Positions 18,884 to 27,156 of a stretch of DNA of 64,000 nt are shown here, one piece after another. Every line of letters starts with the position of its first letter. Position 1 is the first letter of the stretch. The translations under genes were made by a program, and so were the position numbers. The stretch is from NCBI GenBank assembly GCA_027449965.1, contig DAIDKP010000013.1, positions 62,001 through 126,000 of the forward strand. The letters run 5' to 3'. Below the pieces are notes generated by a model. The model saw only the letters and a list, made by a program, of their open reading frames with translations. It searched no databases and was not told where the DNA came from. The DNA comes from Acidobacteriaceae bacterium. Lineage in GTDB: Bacteria > Acidobacteriota > Terriglobia > Terriglobales > Acidobacteriaceae.

Positions 18884-19447
18884 ATGAAATCGTTCGCTGT
18901 ATTCGCGCTCGCCGCCATCCTCGGCCCAGTCGCCCTCGCTCAATCTCAAACTTTTGCGCTCAATCCCAATACAAGTGAAGTCAGGATGACTTTGAATACC
19001 ACGCACGAGGTTGTTCATGGAGTCTTTCATATTCAATCAGGATCGATTCTTTTTGACCGCAGCAACTCGAAGATATCTGGCTCCGTGATCGTGCTGGCTG
19101 GAAGCGGAAAGACCGGCAATGAACTTCGCGATAAGAAGATGGATAAGGAGATTCTCAAGGTAGAACGATATACTTCGATCTCTTTTGCTCCGCAAAGCTA
19201 TACCGGCACGATTGCGCCTGAAGGTGATTCAACCCTTCAGGTGAGTGGAGTATTCACGCTGCTTGGCAATCCTCATAACCTGACGATACCGATGCAGATT
19301 CACCTCGATGGATCTAAGGCAACGGTCAGCGCGCACTTCATTGTTCCCTACGTCGAGTGGGGCCTCAAAAACCCGAGCTTCATGTTCTGGAAGGCTGAGA
19401 ACGATGTTGCGATCGATCTGAATCTTACAGGTCAAATCTCCAACTAA
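18884..19447 (+). CDS. YceI-family periplasmic lipid-binding protein
   Basis: A 187-residue exported protein. After the signal peptide (MKSFAVFALAAILGPVALAQ) comes a lipocalin-like YceI barrel: FALNPNTSEVRMTLNTTHEVVHGVFH, the EILKVERYTSISFAP segment and VSGVFTLLGNPHNLTIPM. YceI proteins bind polyisoprenoid or other long lipids in the periplasm. The start with CTGGAGA upstream replaces the longer ORF start. It follows the FAD enzyme by 68 bases on the same strand, so it may carry the lipid made by the PKS cluster. The family assignment is firm; the link is inference. Confidence 0.88.
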   Translation: MKSFAVFALAAILGPVALAQSQTFALNPNTSEVRMTLNTTHEVVHGVFHIQSGSILFDRSNSKISGSVIVLAGSGKTGNELRDKKMDKEILKVERYTSISFAPQSYTGTIAPEGDSTLQVSGVFTLLGNPHNLTIPMQIHLDGSKATVSAHFIVPYVEWGLKNPSFMFWKAENDVAIDLNLTGQISN

Positions 19448-19702
19448 CGCGTGCTCCCACAACCTAGCGGAAGCGAGGTGCGACTCGTTTCAACTCCTTG
19501 ATCCAAGAGGGGCTAAGGGGTTCTGCCGAAATCGCAAAGTAGTTTAAAAAGAGGAAGGCTCGCAGGGCGCTACGATTCTGTGGCACCAGAAGCAGGCGTG
19601 CGCGGGTACGAACTGTGTCTGGAAGTCGAAGCGCGAAGCCGTTGCAGCACTTTGTGCTCTTCGAGTACGATGATCCCGACTTGCAGAGTCCGGGAAATAG
19701 GC

Positions 19703-22456
19703 ATGAACCCCAAACTTGTTGCGCTCTTTCTGTTTTCGTTCTTCGCCGGTCACGCCTGTGCGTTTTCCTCGCCCTGCTCCATTCCTCAGCCCAGGCTGCG
19801 CGTCAACCGTGCTGACATCTTTTCCGATCAGCAGGAGCAGTGGCTCGGCGATGCGCAGGCCGATATGGTTGAGCCGCGGTACATTCTGTTGCCAGCCGAC
19901 CAGAGTCAGTATCTGGACGAACTCGGGCAGCGCCTGCTCCGGCAGCTCCCGCCCACGCCCATCCACTACACTTTCCGCATCTTTGAGTCGCCGTATCTAC
20001 GGGCTTTTTCACTGGCTGGCGGTCATGTTTACATCAGCCGCAAGCTGATTATGGACGCGCAAAGCGAAGACGAACTGGCTGCCATGCTGGCGCAGGAGAT
20101 CGGCAGAATCTATATTCATCACGCTGCCTCTGCGGTAACGCGCTTCATGGAAAGCACGATGGATGTGAAGCATCTGAGCGACCGCGCAGATGTGGAAAAC
20201 AAATTGGAGCGCATGTTGAATATGCCCTCCGATGAGTATGCGTATCTCTCGTTCGATGAGCAGCGCGATGACGATGTGCTGGCAGACCGGGTTGGCCTGT
20301 ACGCGATGATTCAGGCTCGCTTCAATCCCCGGGTCTTCCCGGAGTTTCTGGATCGCATCAACGACAATGGCGGTTACACCGGCAATTTCCTCACCGACTT
20401 GTTTGAGCTGACACCCATCATCAGCGAGCGGGTGCGCATGGCGAAGAAAGTTGTCGCTTCGCTGCCGAAGGGATGCAACCCGGATTACCATTCTGACGCG
20501 CAGGCTTTTCAGCGCTTTCAGCAGGCCATTGGAGAACAGCGAATCGATCCCTTTGTTGCGCCGACGCCGGGCCTCGAATCCGTCGCTTTGCAGCCGATTG
20601 CGCCGGTGCTGAAGCGTGTGATGCTTAGCCCGAACGGTAAATATGCGCTGGCCCAGGATGGCTTTCAGATTCATGTGCTTTCGACCAATCCTGCCAAGGT
20701 TTTGTTTTCCATCGACGCTTTTCAGGCCGAGAAAGCTCAGTTCACGCCAGACTCGCAGAGCGTCGTCTTCCACTACAACGATATGCACGTGGAAAAGTGG
20801 AAGATCGCTACCGGCCAGCCCACCAGCGTTCAGGACTTTGTGGATTACGCCGGATGCTTACAGACCAGCTTGTCCCCGGACGGCACGGCGATGGCCTGTG
20901 TCAGCCCTTACTTTACTCTGACCGGGAAGACGGTCTGGTTGAAGCTGGCCGACATCGTCAACGGGAAGATGCTTTACCAGAAGCACGATTTCTTTGATAA
21001 CTTCTCGAATACTCCCATTCAGGCCACCATGCGTTGGTCTCGGGATGGAAGATATTTCGTCGCTACCTCTGGATTGGCTGCGATGAGCTATGACCTGACG
21101 AAAAAGCAAACTGTGCATCTGGATGGCGTGCTTGGTGATCTACGTCAGCAGCGTTTTGTTTTTGTTGGTTCGAAGATGCTCTCCACCTGTGACTGGTCAT
21201 TTATAAACGGAGCCAGGAATCAGCTGTTTCAGATGTGTTACACAACCTTTCCCGATGGGCAGAAGCTGAGCCAATTCCAGTTACCTTACGGTGGGCTTCG
21301 CTCAGTGGCAGACAGCAATCATCTGCTCTTTGGTCCGCTTGCGCACTCCGCCGCCGCGCTCATCGATCCAACCAGCGAAAAGATTCAGGTTGAATTTCCT
21401 GACAGTGCAGTCGATCTGCTTGGCACAAAGGTTGCGTATGAGCTGCCTTCGGGCGGGGTTGGCATCGGTTCTCTGCACGGAGAGATTGGGAAGGTTGCCC
21501 TGCCGCAGAATCCGCTGACTGCGGTGGAAACGAGTGTCTTCAGTCCGGACGGACATTACGTGACGGTCTCCAATCCAGCGCGCGCTGCTGTGTGGGACAG
21601 CATCAGCGGAGCACGGCTTGCAGTTCGGCAACCGTTTTACACCGCGACCATCGACAACAACGGAGATCTCCATGCCAACACCACGGACCACGAGATCACC
21701 CGCACCTCAAATCCGTTTTTGTATCCCTTGCAGGTTGGAGATGTCGCTCTTTCCTTCGTGCCAACCGATGTCTATCAGGATTATGGCCAGTTCGTGCGCC
21801 TGGATGTGCAGGATGTGAAAACTCACGCGAAACTCTGGTCGAAGACCTTTATTCAGGGGGCGCCGCAGTTTGTTGCCGTCGATGCAGACTACTCGCTGCT
21901 CGTTACCAGTTTCAAGGGCTGGAGCGGCAACGGCAAATTGACCTACACCTCGGATCAGCGAAAGATGGCCCACATCTATCCATTTGGGACCGTCGTTGCT
22001 GTGATCTCCAATCGCACGGGCAAGATTGAGCATCAGCTTTTCAGTCCACAGCTCACAGCGCCAGACTGCCTGTGCGAATATCACTCCGCGGATCTCTTCG
22101 GAACCATGCTGGCGGTCTATGGCATCCATAACGAAACCACGGTCTATCAAGTGGCGACAGGTGAGCGCCTGTTTGCATTCTTTGGGCGCGCGCTGGCCGG
22201 TGACAATTCGCTGAGCCTTTTGGCTTCGACTGACCGGCTTCAGCAATTGAATATTTATGACGCGGCGAGTGGTCGTCGCGTGGCCCACTATATGCTCGAT
22301 CAGGCTGTCATCGCAGCTCATTTCGTTCCTGATCGACAGGAACTGCTTGCCTTGACCGCCTCGCAACATCTCTATCGCATCCATCTGGCCAGCCTGCTTT
22401 CACGCCAGCCCACGGAGAGCGCAGGGAAGGAAAGATCAGCATCGCATCCGCGCTGA
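19703..22456 (+). CDS. Exported M48-like pseudo-metalloprotease with propeller-like C-terminal region
   Basis: A 917-residue exported protein. Residues 1-21 are a signal peptide. Residues ~40-260 follow the M48 peptidase layout (HYTFRIFESPYLRAFSLAGGHVYISRKLI), but the zinc motif HExxH is replaced by QEIGR (Gln131, Arg135) and the third ligand position is Asp191 in DVLADRVGLY. Metal-dependent catalysis is therefore unlikely. The remaining ~650 residues hold repeated beta-blade segments (MLSPNGKYALAQDG, SLSPDGTAMACVS, VFSPDGHYVTVS) typical of WD40/TolB-like propellers. The start follows a GGGAAATAGG site. The protein may be a periplasmic scaffold or binding factor. It lies between the PKS cluster and the peptide transporter. 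Confidence 0.82.
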   Translation: MNPKLVALFLFSFFAGHACAFSSPCSIPQPRLRVNRADIFSDQQEQWLGDAQADMVEPRYILLPADQSQYLDELGQRLLRQLPPTPIHYTFRIFESPYLRAFSLAGGHVYISRKLIMDAQSEDELAAMLAQEIGRIYIHHAASAVTRFMESTMDVKHLSDRADVENKLERMLNMPSDEYAYLSFDEQRDDDVLADRVGLYAMIQARFNPRVFPEFLDRINDNGGYTGNFLTDLFELTPIISERVRMAKKVVASLPKGCNPDYHSDAQAFQRFQQAIGEQRIDPFVAPTPGLESVALQPIAPVLKRVMLSPNGKYALAQDGFQIHVLSTNPAKVLFSIDAFQAEKAQFTPDSQSVVFHYNDMHVEKWKIATGQPTSVQDFVDYAGCLQTSLSPDGTAMACVSPYFTLTGKTVWLKLADIVNGKMLYQKHDFFDNFSNTPIQATMRWSRDGRYFVATSGLAAMSYDLTKKQTVHLDGVLGDLRQQRFVFVGSKMLSTCDWSFINGARNQLFQMCYTTFPDGQKLSQFQLPYGGLRSVADSNHLLFGPLAHSAAALIDPTSEKIQVEFPDSAVDLLGTKVAYELPSGGVGIGSLHGEIGKVALPQNPLTAVETSVFSPDGHYVTVSNPARAAVWDSISGARLAVRQPFYTATIDNNGDLHANTTDHEITRTSNPFLYPLQVGDVALSFVPTDVYQDYGQFVRLDVQDVKTHAKLWSKTFIQGAPQFVAVDADYSLLVTSFKGWSGNGKLTYTSDQRKMAHIYPFGTVVAVISNRTGKIEHQLFSPQLTAPDCLCEYHSADLFGTMLAVYGIHNETTVYQVATGERLFAFFGRALAGDNSLSLLASTDRLQQLNIYDAASGRRVAHYMLDQAVIAAHFVPDRQELLALTASQHLYRIHLASLLSRQPTESAGKERSASHPR

Positions 22457-22809
22457 GCAGCGGTGTCTTTCACGGAGAGCGCGTTGCATCCAGAGCTTGT
22501 TTCATCGACTCCTTTGCGGTTTCAGCAGGACAAGCCAGCGCAGCTTTTTCCGGGGTGAATGAAATCTCGTCAACTGTCTCGAAACGATGCAGAGATAAGA
22601 GCTGTGCGCCATTCTGTCGAAATGAAGGATGACGGATGAACTCGTCTTTGCCGACATTCTCCATGCGGAGGACATGGCTAGACCTATCCGAGTTGCAGCG
22701 CAGTGAGCGGCAGATGGAAGGCGGAGGACGATTGCGTGGATTCATTTCGATTCCAATTTCGCTCGGTCTGCTCTTCAGGTTGCGTGAGCCGCCCTTTACG
22801 GGGAGAGCC
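22457..22809. other. Gap between the pseudo-metalloprotease and the ABC operon
   Basis: These 353 bases are upstream of the permease ATG. The plus frame is open for 58 codons before that ATG but has no ribosome site and no family content. A 64-codon minus-strand ORF (22470-22664) lies within it and is listed separately. Confidence 0.4.
22470..22664 (-). CDS. Possible small minus-strand protein
   Basis: The last 64 codons of a long minus ORF have balanced protein-like composition (EISFTPEKAALACPAETAK), unlike the rest of that ORF, which is an arginine/serine-rich shadow of the permease genes. An ATG at 22664 could start it, but there is no clear ribosome site and I recognise no family. It may be a remnant of an old gene. 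Confidence 0.25.
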   Translation of the reverse strand: MENVGKDEFIRHPSFRQNGAQLLSLHRFETVDEISFTPEKAALACPAETAKESMKQALDATRSP

Positions 22810-23670
22810 ATGATGCGACTGCTGATTACGATGGCAGCGCGTACGATGCGAGCTCTTCTGCTGATGCTTTTTGCTGCGGTGGGAACGATTCTGCTGGTGC
22901 GGTTCGCTCCTGGATTTTTTTCGGATGCGCGGGAGATGGATGCGCGATATGCGCAGGTGGCGCAGGCGGAGATGCAGATGGAAAGCGCTCGACAACAGCG
23001 GGTCAGCGTGACTGCAGCGAAGGCGCTGGAAGGATGGCTGCACGGCGACCTCGGCACGTCCCGCCAATACCAGACGCCTGTTGTCGATCTTCTGACTGCG
23101 CGAATTCCAGTCTCGGCGCTGCTGTTGGGCAAGGGCATTGTCTGCGGCTGGTTGCTGGCGATTTGCGCTGCACTGCCCATCAGTGGGCTGCGCGGAAAGA
23201 ACATTTTGTGGGGTGCTCCGTTCACGGTGTTGCTGGCGATTCCAGTAGCCGCGATGGCGACGGCGTGCATTGTTTCCGATGCAGGTGGCCCTGTGCTGGT
23301 GCTTTCTCTGCTGATTGCCGCCAGAGAGTTCAAGTTTCTGCAGAGTCTGCTGGAGAGCGCCTGGCGCTCACCGCATCTGTTGCTGGGTCGTGCGCAGGGA
23401 ATGCGCGCGCGCGCATTGTTGACGTTGCACATTCTTCCCAATCTTGCTCCGCAGTTATGCGCACTGGCGACGCTCTCGCTGGTGACGGCGCTGGGCGCAC
23501 TGATTCCTGTCGAAGTAGTCTTTACGGTGCCGGGAGTGGGCGAGCTTGCGTGGTCGGCAGTGATGAACCGTGATCTTCCCGTGCTGGCTACCATCAGCCT
23601 GCTGATGGCCTGCGCCGTGGGTCTGGCGGGATGGATCGCGCCGCGTCCGGCGATGCTGGAGGTGGCATGA
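22810..23670 (+). CDS. Peptide-type ABC transporter permease (DppB/OppB-like)
   Basis: A 286-residue inner-membrane permease, somewhat short for the ~310-340 typical of DppB. The segment RALLLMLFAAVGTILLVRFAPG opens the first membrane span; LHILPNLAPQLCALATLSL and the late VEVVFTVPGVGELAWSAVMNRD are the conserved coupling region. The start follows GGGGAG; the 58 additional codons in the ORF track have no family-like sequence. The next permease overlaps by four bases (ATGA), so the operon is translationally coupled. Confidence 0.87.
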   Translation: MMRLLITMAARTMRALLLMLFAAVGTILLVRFAPGFFSDAREMDARYAQVAQAEMQMESARQQRVSVTAAKALEGWLHGDLGTSRQYQTPVVDLLTARIPVSALLLGKGIVCGWLLAICAALPISGLRGKNILWGAPFTVLLAIPVAAMATACIVSDAGGPVLVLSLLIAAREFKFLQSLLESAWRSPHLLLGRAQGMRARALLTLHILPNLAPQLCALATLSLVTALGALIPVEVVFTVPGVGELAWSAVMNRDLPVLATISLLMACAVGLAGWIAPRPAMLEVA

Positions 23671-24467
23671 AGAAGCTGCTCACTGCCGTCTTTCTGTTGC
23701 TGCTTGTGCTGGTTGCGGTGTTCACGCTGAGCTGGTCGCGCTGGAGCTATGCGGCGCAGGATCGCGAAGCTATTCTGGCGCCCACGACGGCCGTGCATCC
23801 GGCTGGCACCGATGAGCTGGGCCGCGATCGTCTGGTGCGGACGGCAGCGGCACTTCTGATTGGACTGACTGGGGCGACGCTGGCAGCGGCGATCAGCATT
23901 GTGGTAGCTGCAGGAGTTGGCTTGCTTGCCGGATTCAGTCCGCGTTGGATTGCCGCAGCGCTGATGTTTTTCAGCGATGGATTCCTGTCTTTGCCATGGC
24001 TGTTTTTTCTGATGATGGTCCGGTCGCTGCTGCCGCTGACGGCCTCTCCGCTGATGACGGCTGTGACAACCTTTGTTGTCCTTGCGTTTCTGGGCTGGCC
24101 AGCGTTTGCGCGGGCAATCTATCGCGGAGCACTGGGGATGCGTGGCTCGGAGTGGATGATTCAGGGACGCGCTTCCGGCCTGACAACGTGGCAACTGATG
24201 CGGCTGCATGTGGTTCCTCAGCTTCGCTCGTTGATCTGGCCGCAGTTTCTGATCTGTGTGCCGGCCTTCATCATGGCGGAAGCGAACCTGGGCGCGCTGG
24301 GGCTGGGAGTGGGGGAGCCAATACCGTCCTGGGGCGCGATGCTGATGGAGCTGGATAACACGGCGCTGCTGGTCAGTTCGCATTGGGTCTATCTGCCCAT
24401 TGCGTTGCTGGTGGTGGTGCTGATGATTCTGGAATCCTTTGCCAGCGAGGTGAAAGTCTATGCGTAG
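23667..24467 (+). CDS. Peptide-type ABC transporter permease (DppC/OppC-like)
   Basis: A 266-residue permease. The cue is the DppC-type PAGTDELGRDRLVR, then several membrane segments and the cytoplasmic loop region RASGLTTWQLMRLHVVPQL with EANLGALGLGVGEPIPSWGAM. The start at the ATGA overlap with the preceding permease, after CTGGAGG, is preferred to the 12-codon longer form. It overlaps the substrate-binding gene by eight bases. Both permeases together form the membrane pore. Confidence 0.9.
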   Translation: MKKLLTAVFLLLLVLVAVFTLSWSRWSYAAQDREAILAPTTAVHPAGTDELGRDRLVRTAAALLIGLTGATLAAAISIVVAAGVGLLAGFSPRWIAAALMFFSDGFLSLPWLFFLMMVRSLLPLTASPLMTAVTTFVVLAFLGWPAFARAIYRGALGMRGSEWMIQGRASGLTTWQLMRLHVVPQLRSLIWPQFLICVPAFIMAEANLGALGLGVGEPIPSWGAMLMELDNTALLVSSHWVYLPIALLVVVLMILESFASEVKVYA

Positions 24468-26103
24468 CCAATACCGCTGTCGGTGTGCGCTATTTCTGTT
24501 GTGTCTCGCTGTCTGCGCGTCCTCGCCGGCGGCGTCGCGGCAGCCAGGTGAGCTGGTGTGGGCGATTCACTACGATCCATCCACCTTCGATCCGGCGAAG
24601 GTGGACGATCAGGCGTCGGAACTGGTGCGCTACCTGACAGGCGGCGTGCTTCTGCGCGTGAACCGGCTGACTCGAAAGCCCGAGCCGCAGCTTGCGGCAA
24701 GCTATGAGATCGCGTCTACGGGAAGACTGCTTGTCTTTCATCTGCGCAGCGGTTTGCGCTTTTCCGACGGTGCAGCCCTTACCTCAACGGATGTTGCGTG
24801 GTCGGTGCGGCGCGTGCTGGCGCCGCAGATACAATCAGTGGTGGCTGAAGAGTTTCTGTCGCCAGCCGCCGTCACCGTTGATACGCCGGATACGCTGACG
24901 GTGCGTGTGCATCTGCCCAGGCGCATTCCGGGTGTGGAGAGAATTTTTGACGAGATTGCGATTGAGCCAGCCAATCGCCCAAGTCAGGGACGCGTGACTT
25001 CCGGGCCGTTCGCGGTGGCAGAAGTCAAAAGCGGGCAGTATGTGGAGCTGCGGCGAAATGCGTATTATTGGCGTCGCGACGTGAGGGGCGTGCAACTGCC
25101 GTATACGACGGAAATCCGTCTTGAAATTCTGAACAATCGCGAGCAGGAGACAGCGGACTTCCTGCGCGGAGAAGTGGACCTGATCGACGGCTTGTCTCCG
25201 GAATACTTTGCCGTGGTTGCGCGGCGAGAAGCGCAGGCCGTTCACGATCTGGGTGCTTCGCTGAATACCGAGCAACTCTGGTTCAATCAATCGTCGTCTG
25301 CTCCGCTGCCCGATTTTGAGAAAGCATGGTTTCGGAATCGAGGCTTTCGCGTAGCCGTTTCACAGGCGATTCATCGCTCGGATCTGGCGCGCATCGCCTA
25401 CAACGGTCATGCGACGCCTGCCTTTGACTTTATCTCGCCCGCGAACCATCTTTGGCATGATGATGACCTGAAGTATCCGCGCGAGAATCTTGCTGATGCC
25501 GAGCGAATGCTGGCTGCGTCGGGATTTCATCGCAGCGGGAAGCAGCTTTATGACGTAGCCGGTCACCCGGTGCGATTCTCGATCCTCACCAATGCGGGCA
25601 ACGGCGCACGACAGAAGATGGCTTCGCTGATCCAGCAGGATCTTGCTGCTGCTGGAATGCAGGTGACCGTGGTGGAGCTGGATTTTCCGTCGCTGATTGA
25701 AAGTCTGATGCACAAGCAGGATTACGAAGCCTGTCTGCTGGGCGTATCGAATGCGGAGCCTGATCCAAGCTCGATGATGAACATGTGGCTTAGCTCGTCG
25801 CCGAATCATCAGTGGAATCCATCCCAAAAGACCCCGGCAACGCAGTGGGAGGCGGAGATTGATCGCCAGATGCAGTTGCAGGCGTCGAGTGCGTCGCAGA
25901 GGGAACGCAAGATGGCGATGGATCGTGTGCAGCAGATTGTGGCGGACCAGCAGCCGTTCATTTATCTGGTCTATCCGAATATGCTCGAAGCCGTCTCGCC
26001 GCAGTTGAGTGGTGTGGATGGAGCCATTCTGTCGCCGGGACCGGTCTGGAAGATTGATTTGATGCGGCGTCTGGATTTCCGTCCGCAGGCAGGTGGACGA
26101 TGA
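24460..26103 (+). CDS. ABC transporter substrate-binding protein, family 5
   Basis: A 547-residue extracytoplasmic binding protein of the SBP_bac_5 family that would capture peptides, or sometimes nickel or opines. The N-terminus is a signal peptide (FLLCLAVCASSPAASRQ); the cysteine before ASS is preceded by Val, so it is not a classical lipobox. Diagnostic segments are YDPSTFDPAKVDDQ, FHLRSGLRFSDGAALTSTDVAWSV and RVAVSQAIHRSDLARIAY. It is coupled to the permease on one side and to the ATPase on the other (ATGA). Confidence 0.93.
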   Translation: MRSQYRCRCALFLLCLAVCASSPAASRQPGELVWAIHYDPSTFDPAKVDDQASELVRYLTGGVLLRVNRLTRKPEPQLAASYEIASTGRLLVFHLRSGLRFSDGAALTSTDVAWSVRRVLAPQIQSVVAEEFLSPAAVTVDTPDTLTVRVHLPRRIPGVERIFDEIAIEPANRPSQGRVTSGPFAVAEVKSGQYVELRRNAYYWRRDVRGVQLPYTTEIRLEILNNREQETADFLRGEVDLIDGLSPEYFAVVARREAQAVHDLGASLNTEQLWFNQSSSAPLPDFEKAWFRNRGFRVAVSQAIHRSDLARIAYNGHATPAFDFISPANHLWHDDDLKYPRENLADAERMLAASGFHRSGKQLYDVAGHPVRFSILTNAGNGARQKMASLIQQDLAAAGMQVTVVELDFPSLIESLMHKQDYEACLLGVSNAEPDPSSMMNMWLSSSPNHQWNPSQKTPATQWEAEIDRQMQLQASSASQRERKMAMDRVQQIVADQQPFIYLVYPNMLEAVSPQLSGVDGAILSPGPVWKIDLMRRLDFRPQAGGR

Positions 26104-26963
26104 GCGCGCCGGTGTTGCGAGTTCGACTGACGGCGGAGTATGGCAAACGAAGCGTGCTTCGAGATATCTGCTTGGATCTTTGTGCCGGGGATGCGCTGGG
26201 CATGGTTGGCTCAAGCGGCGCAGGAAAAACTACGCTGGTGATGGCGCTGCTGGGACTGCTCGCCTGGCGCGGCGGCAAAGCTTCGGGAGAGGTTCTCATT
26301 CACGGAAGAAATCTGCTGAGCATGACAGAGCGTGAGGTGCGGCGGATCCGTGGCAGGCTCATCAGCCTGATTCCGCAAAGCCCGATGACAGCGCTGAACC
26401 CCGCGGTCACGTTGCGAGCACATTTTGAAGCTGCTTGGCGCGCGCATGACAGCCAGGGGCGCGATGCGCTGGCCAGCCGCATGCGGGATGTTCTGGAAGA
26501 GGTACAGTTGCCCGCTGGAGACGAGGGATTTCTGCGTCGAAAGCCCGGCCAGATCAGCGTGGGGCAAGCCCAGCGAGTCCTGATTGCGCTGGCACTGCTG
26601 CATCGCCCTTCGATTCTGATCGCCGATGAGCCGACGAGCGCGCTTGATCCGGTGACGCAGGCGGAGATCGTGAAACTGTTGCAGCAGTTGACTCGTCGCC
26701 ACGGTGTGGCGCTGCTGTATATCTCTCATGATCTGGTGTCGGTTGTGCAGTTGTGCGACCGTCTGGCGGTGCTGCACGCAGGTACCATCGCGGAGTGCGT
26801 AACAATTGCGCAGATCGAGCAGGCTCGACATCCTGCAACCCTGGCGCTGTTTGGCTCGCTGCCGGTGCCGGTGCGGGTCTTGCTGGCGCACACCGCATCC
26901 AGGGAAACAGCAAAGGAAGATCGATGGGGTCGAGATCTTGTGTCTCCCCAGCAACGTTGCTGA
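26100..26963 (+). CDS. ABC transporter ATPase (OppD-like)
   Basis: A 287-residue ATP-binding subunit. Walker A is GSSGAGKTT, the Q-loop region is SLIPQSPMTALNP and Walker B is ILIADEPTSALDP. The signature motif is ISVGQ instead of LSGGQ. The operon contains only this ATPase; OppD/OppF systems usually have two different ones, so this may work as a homodimer or share a partner encoded elsewhere. The start overlaps the binding-protein stop as ATGA. No further genes follow before the subtilase. Confidence 0.9.
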   Translation: MSAPVLRVRLTAEYGKRSVLRDICLDLCAGDALGMVGSSGAGKTTLVMALLGLLAWRGGKASGEVLIHGRNLLSMTEREVRRIRGRLISLIPQSPMTALNPAVTLRAHFEAAWRAHDSQGRDALASRMRDVLEEVQLPAGDEGFLRRKPGQISVGQAQRVLIALALLHRPSILIADEPTSALDPVTQAEIVKLLQQLTRRHGVALLYISHDLVSVVQLCDRLAVLHAGTIAECVTIAQIEQARHPATLALFGSLPVPVRVLLAHTASRETAKEDRWGRDLVSPQQRC

Positions 26964-27156
26964 ACATTCTGGATGTGGCAAGAAGTTAATGCTTTGAAGG
27001 TACTGTCCGTAAATGGTTCATGCGCATACCACCTTCGTGATGAGAGGATTCTAAATTTCGCCTGTTGAAAATGGATTTTGCTCCGAAGAAAGGATTATTG
27101 GCAGCGCCTGCATTAGAAACTTCCAAGACATCATGGCGGCGCGGAAAGAGCAAAAC

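Noticed and set aside
22470-24383. 637-codon minus-strand ORF across the permease genes
   Set aside because: It is arginine/serine-rich and antisense to two clear DppB/DppC permeases; only its last 64 codons look protein-like and these are listed separately.
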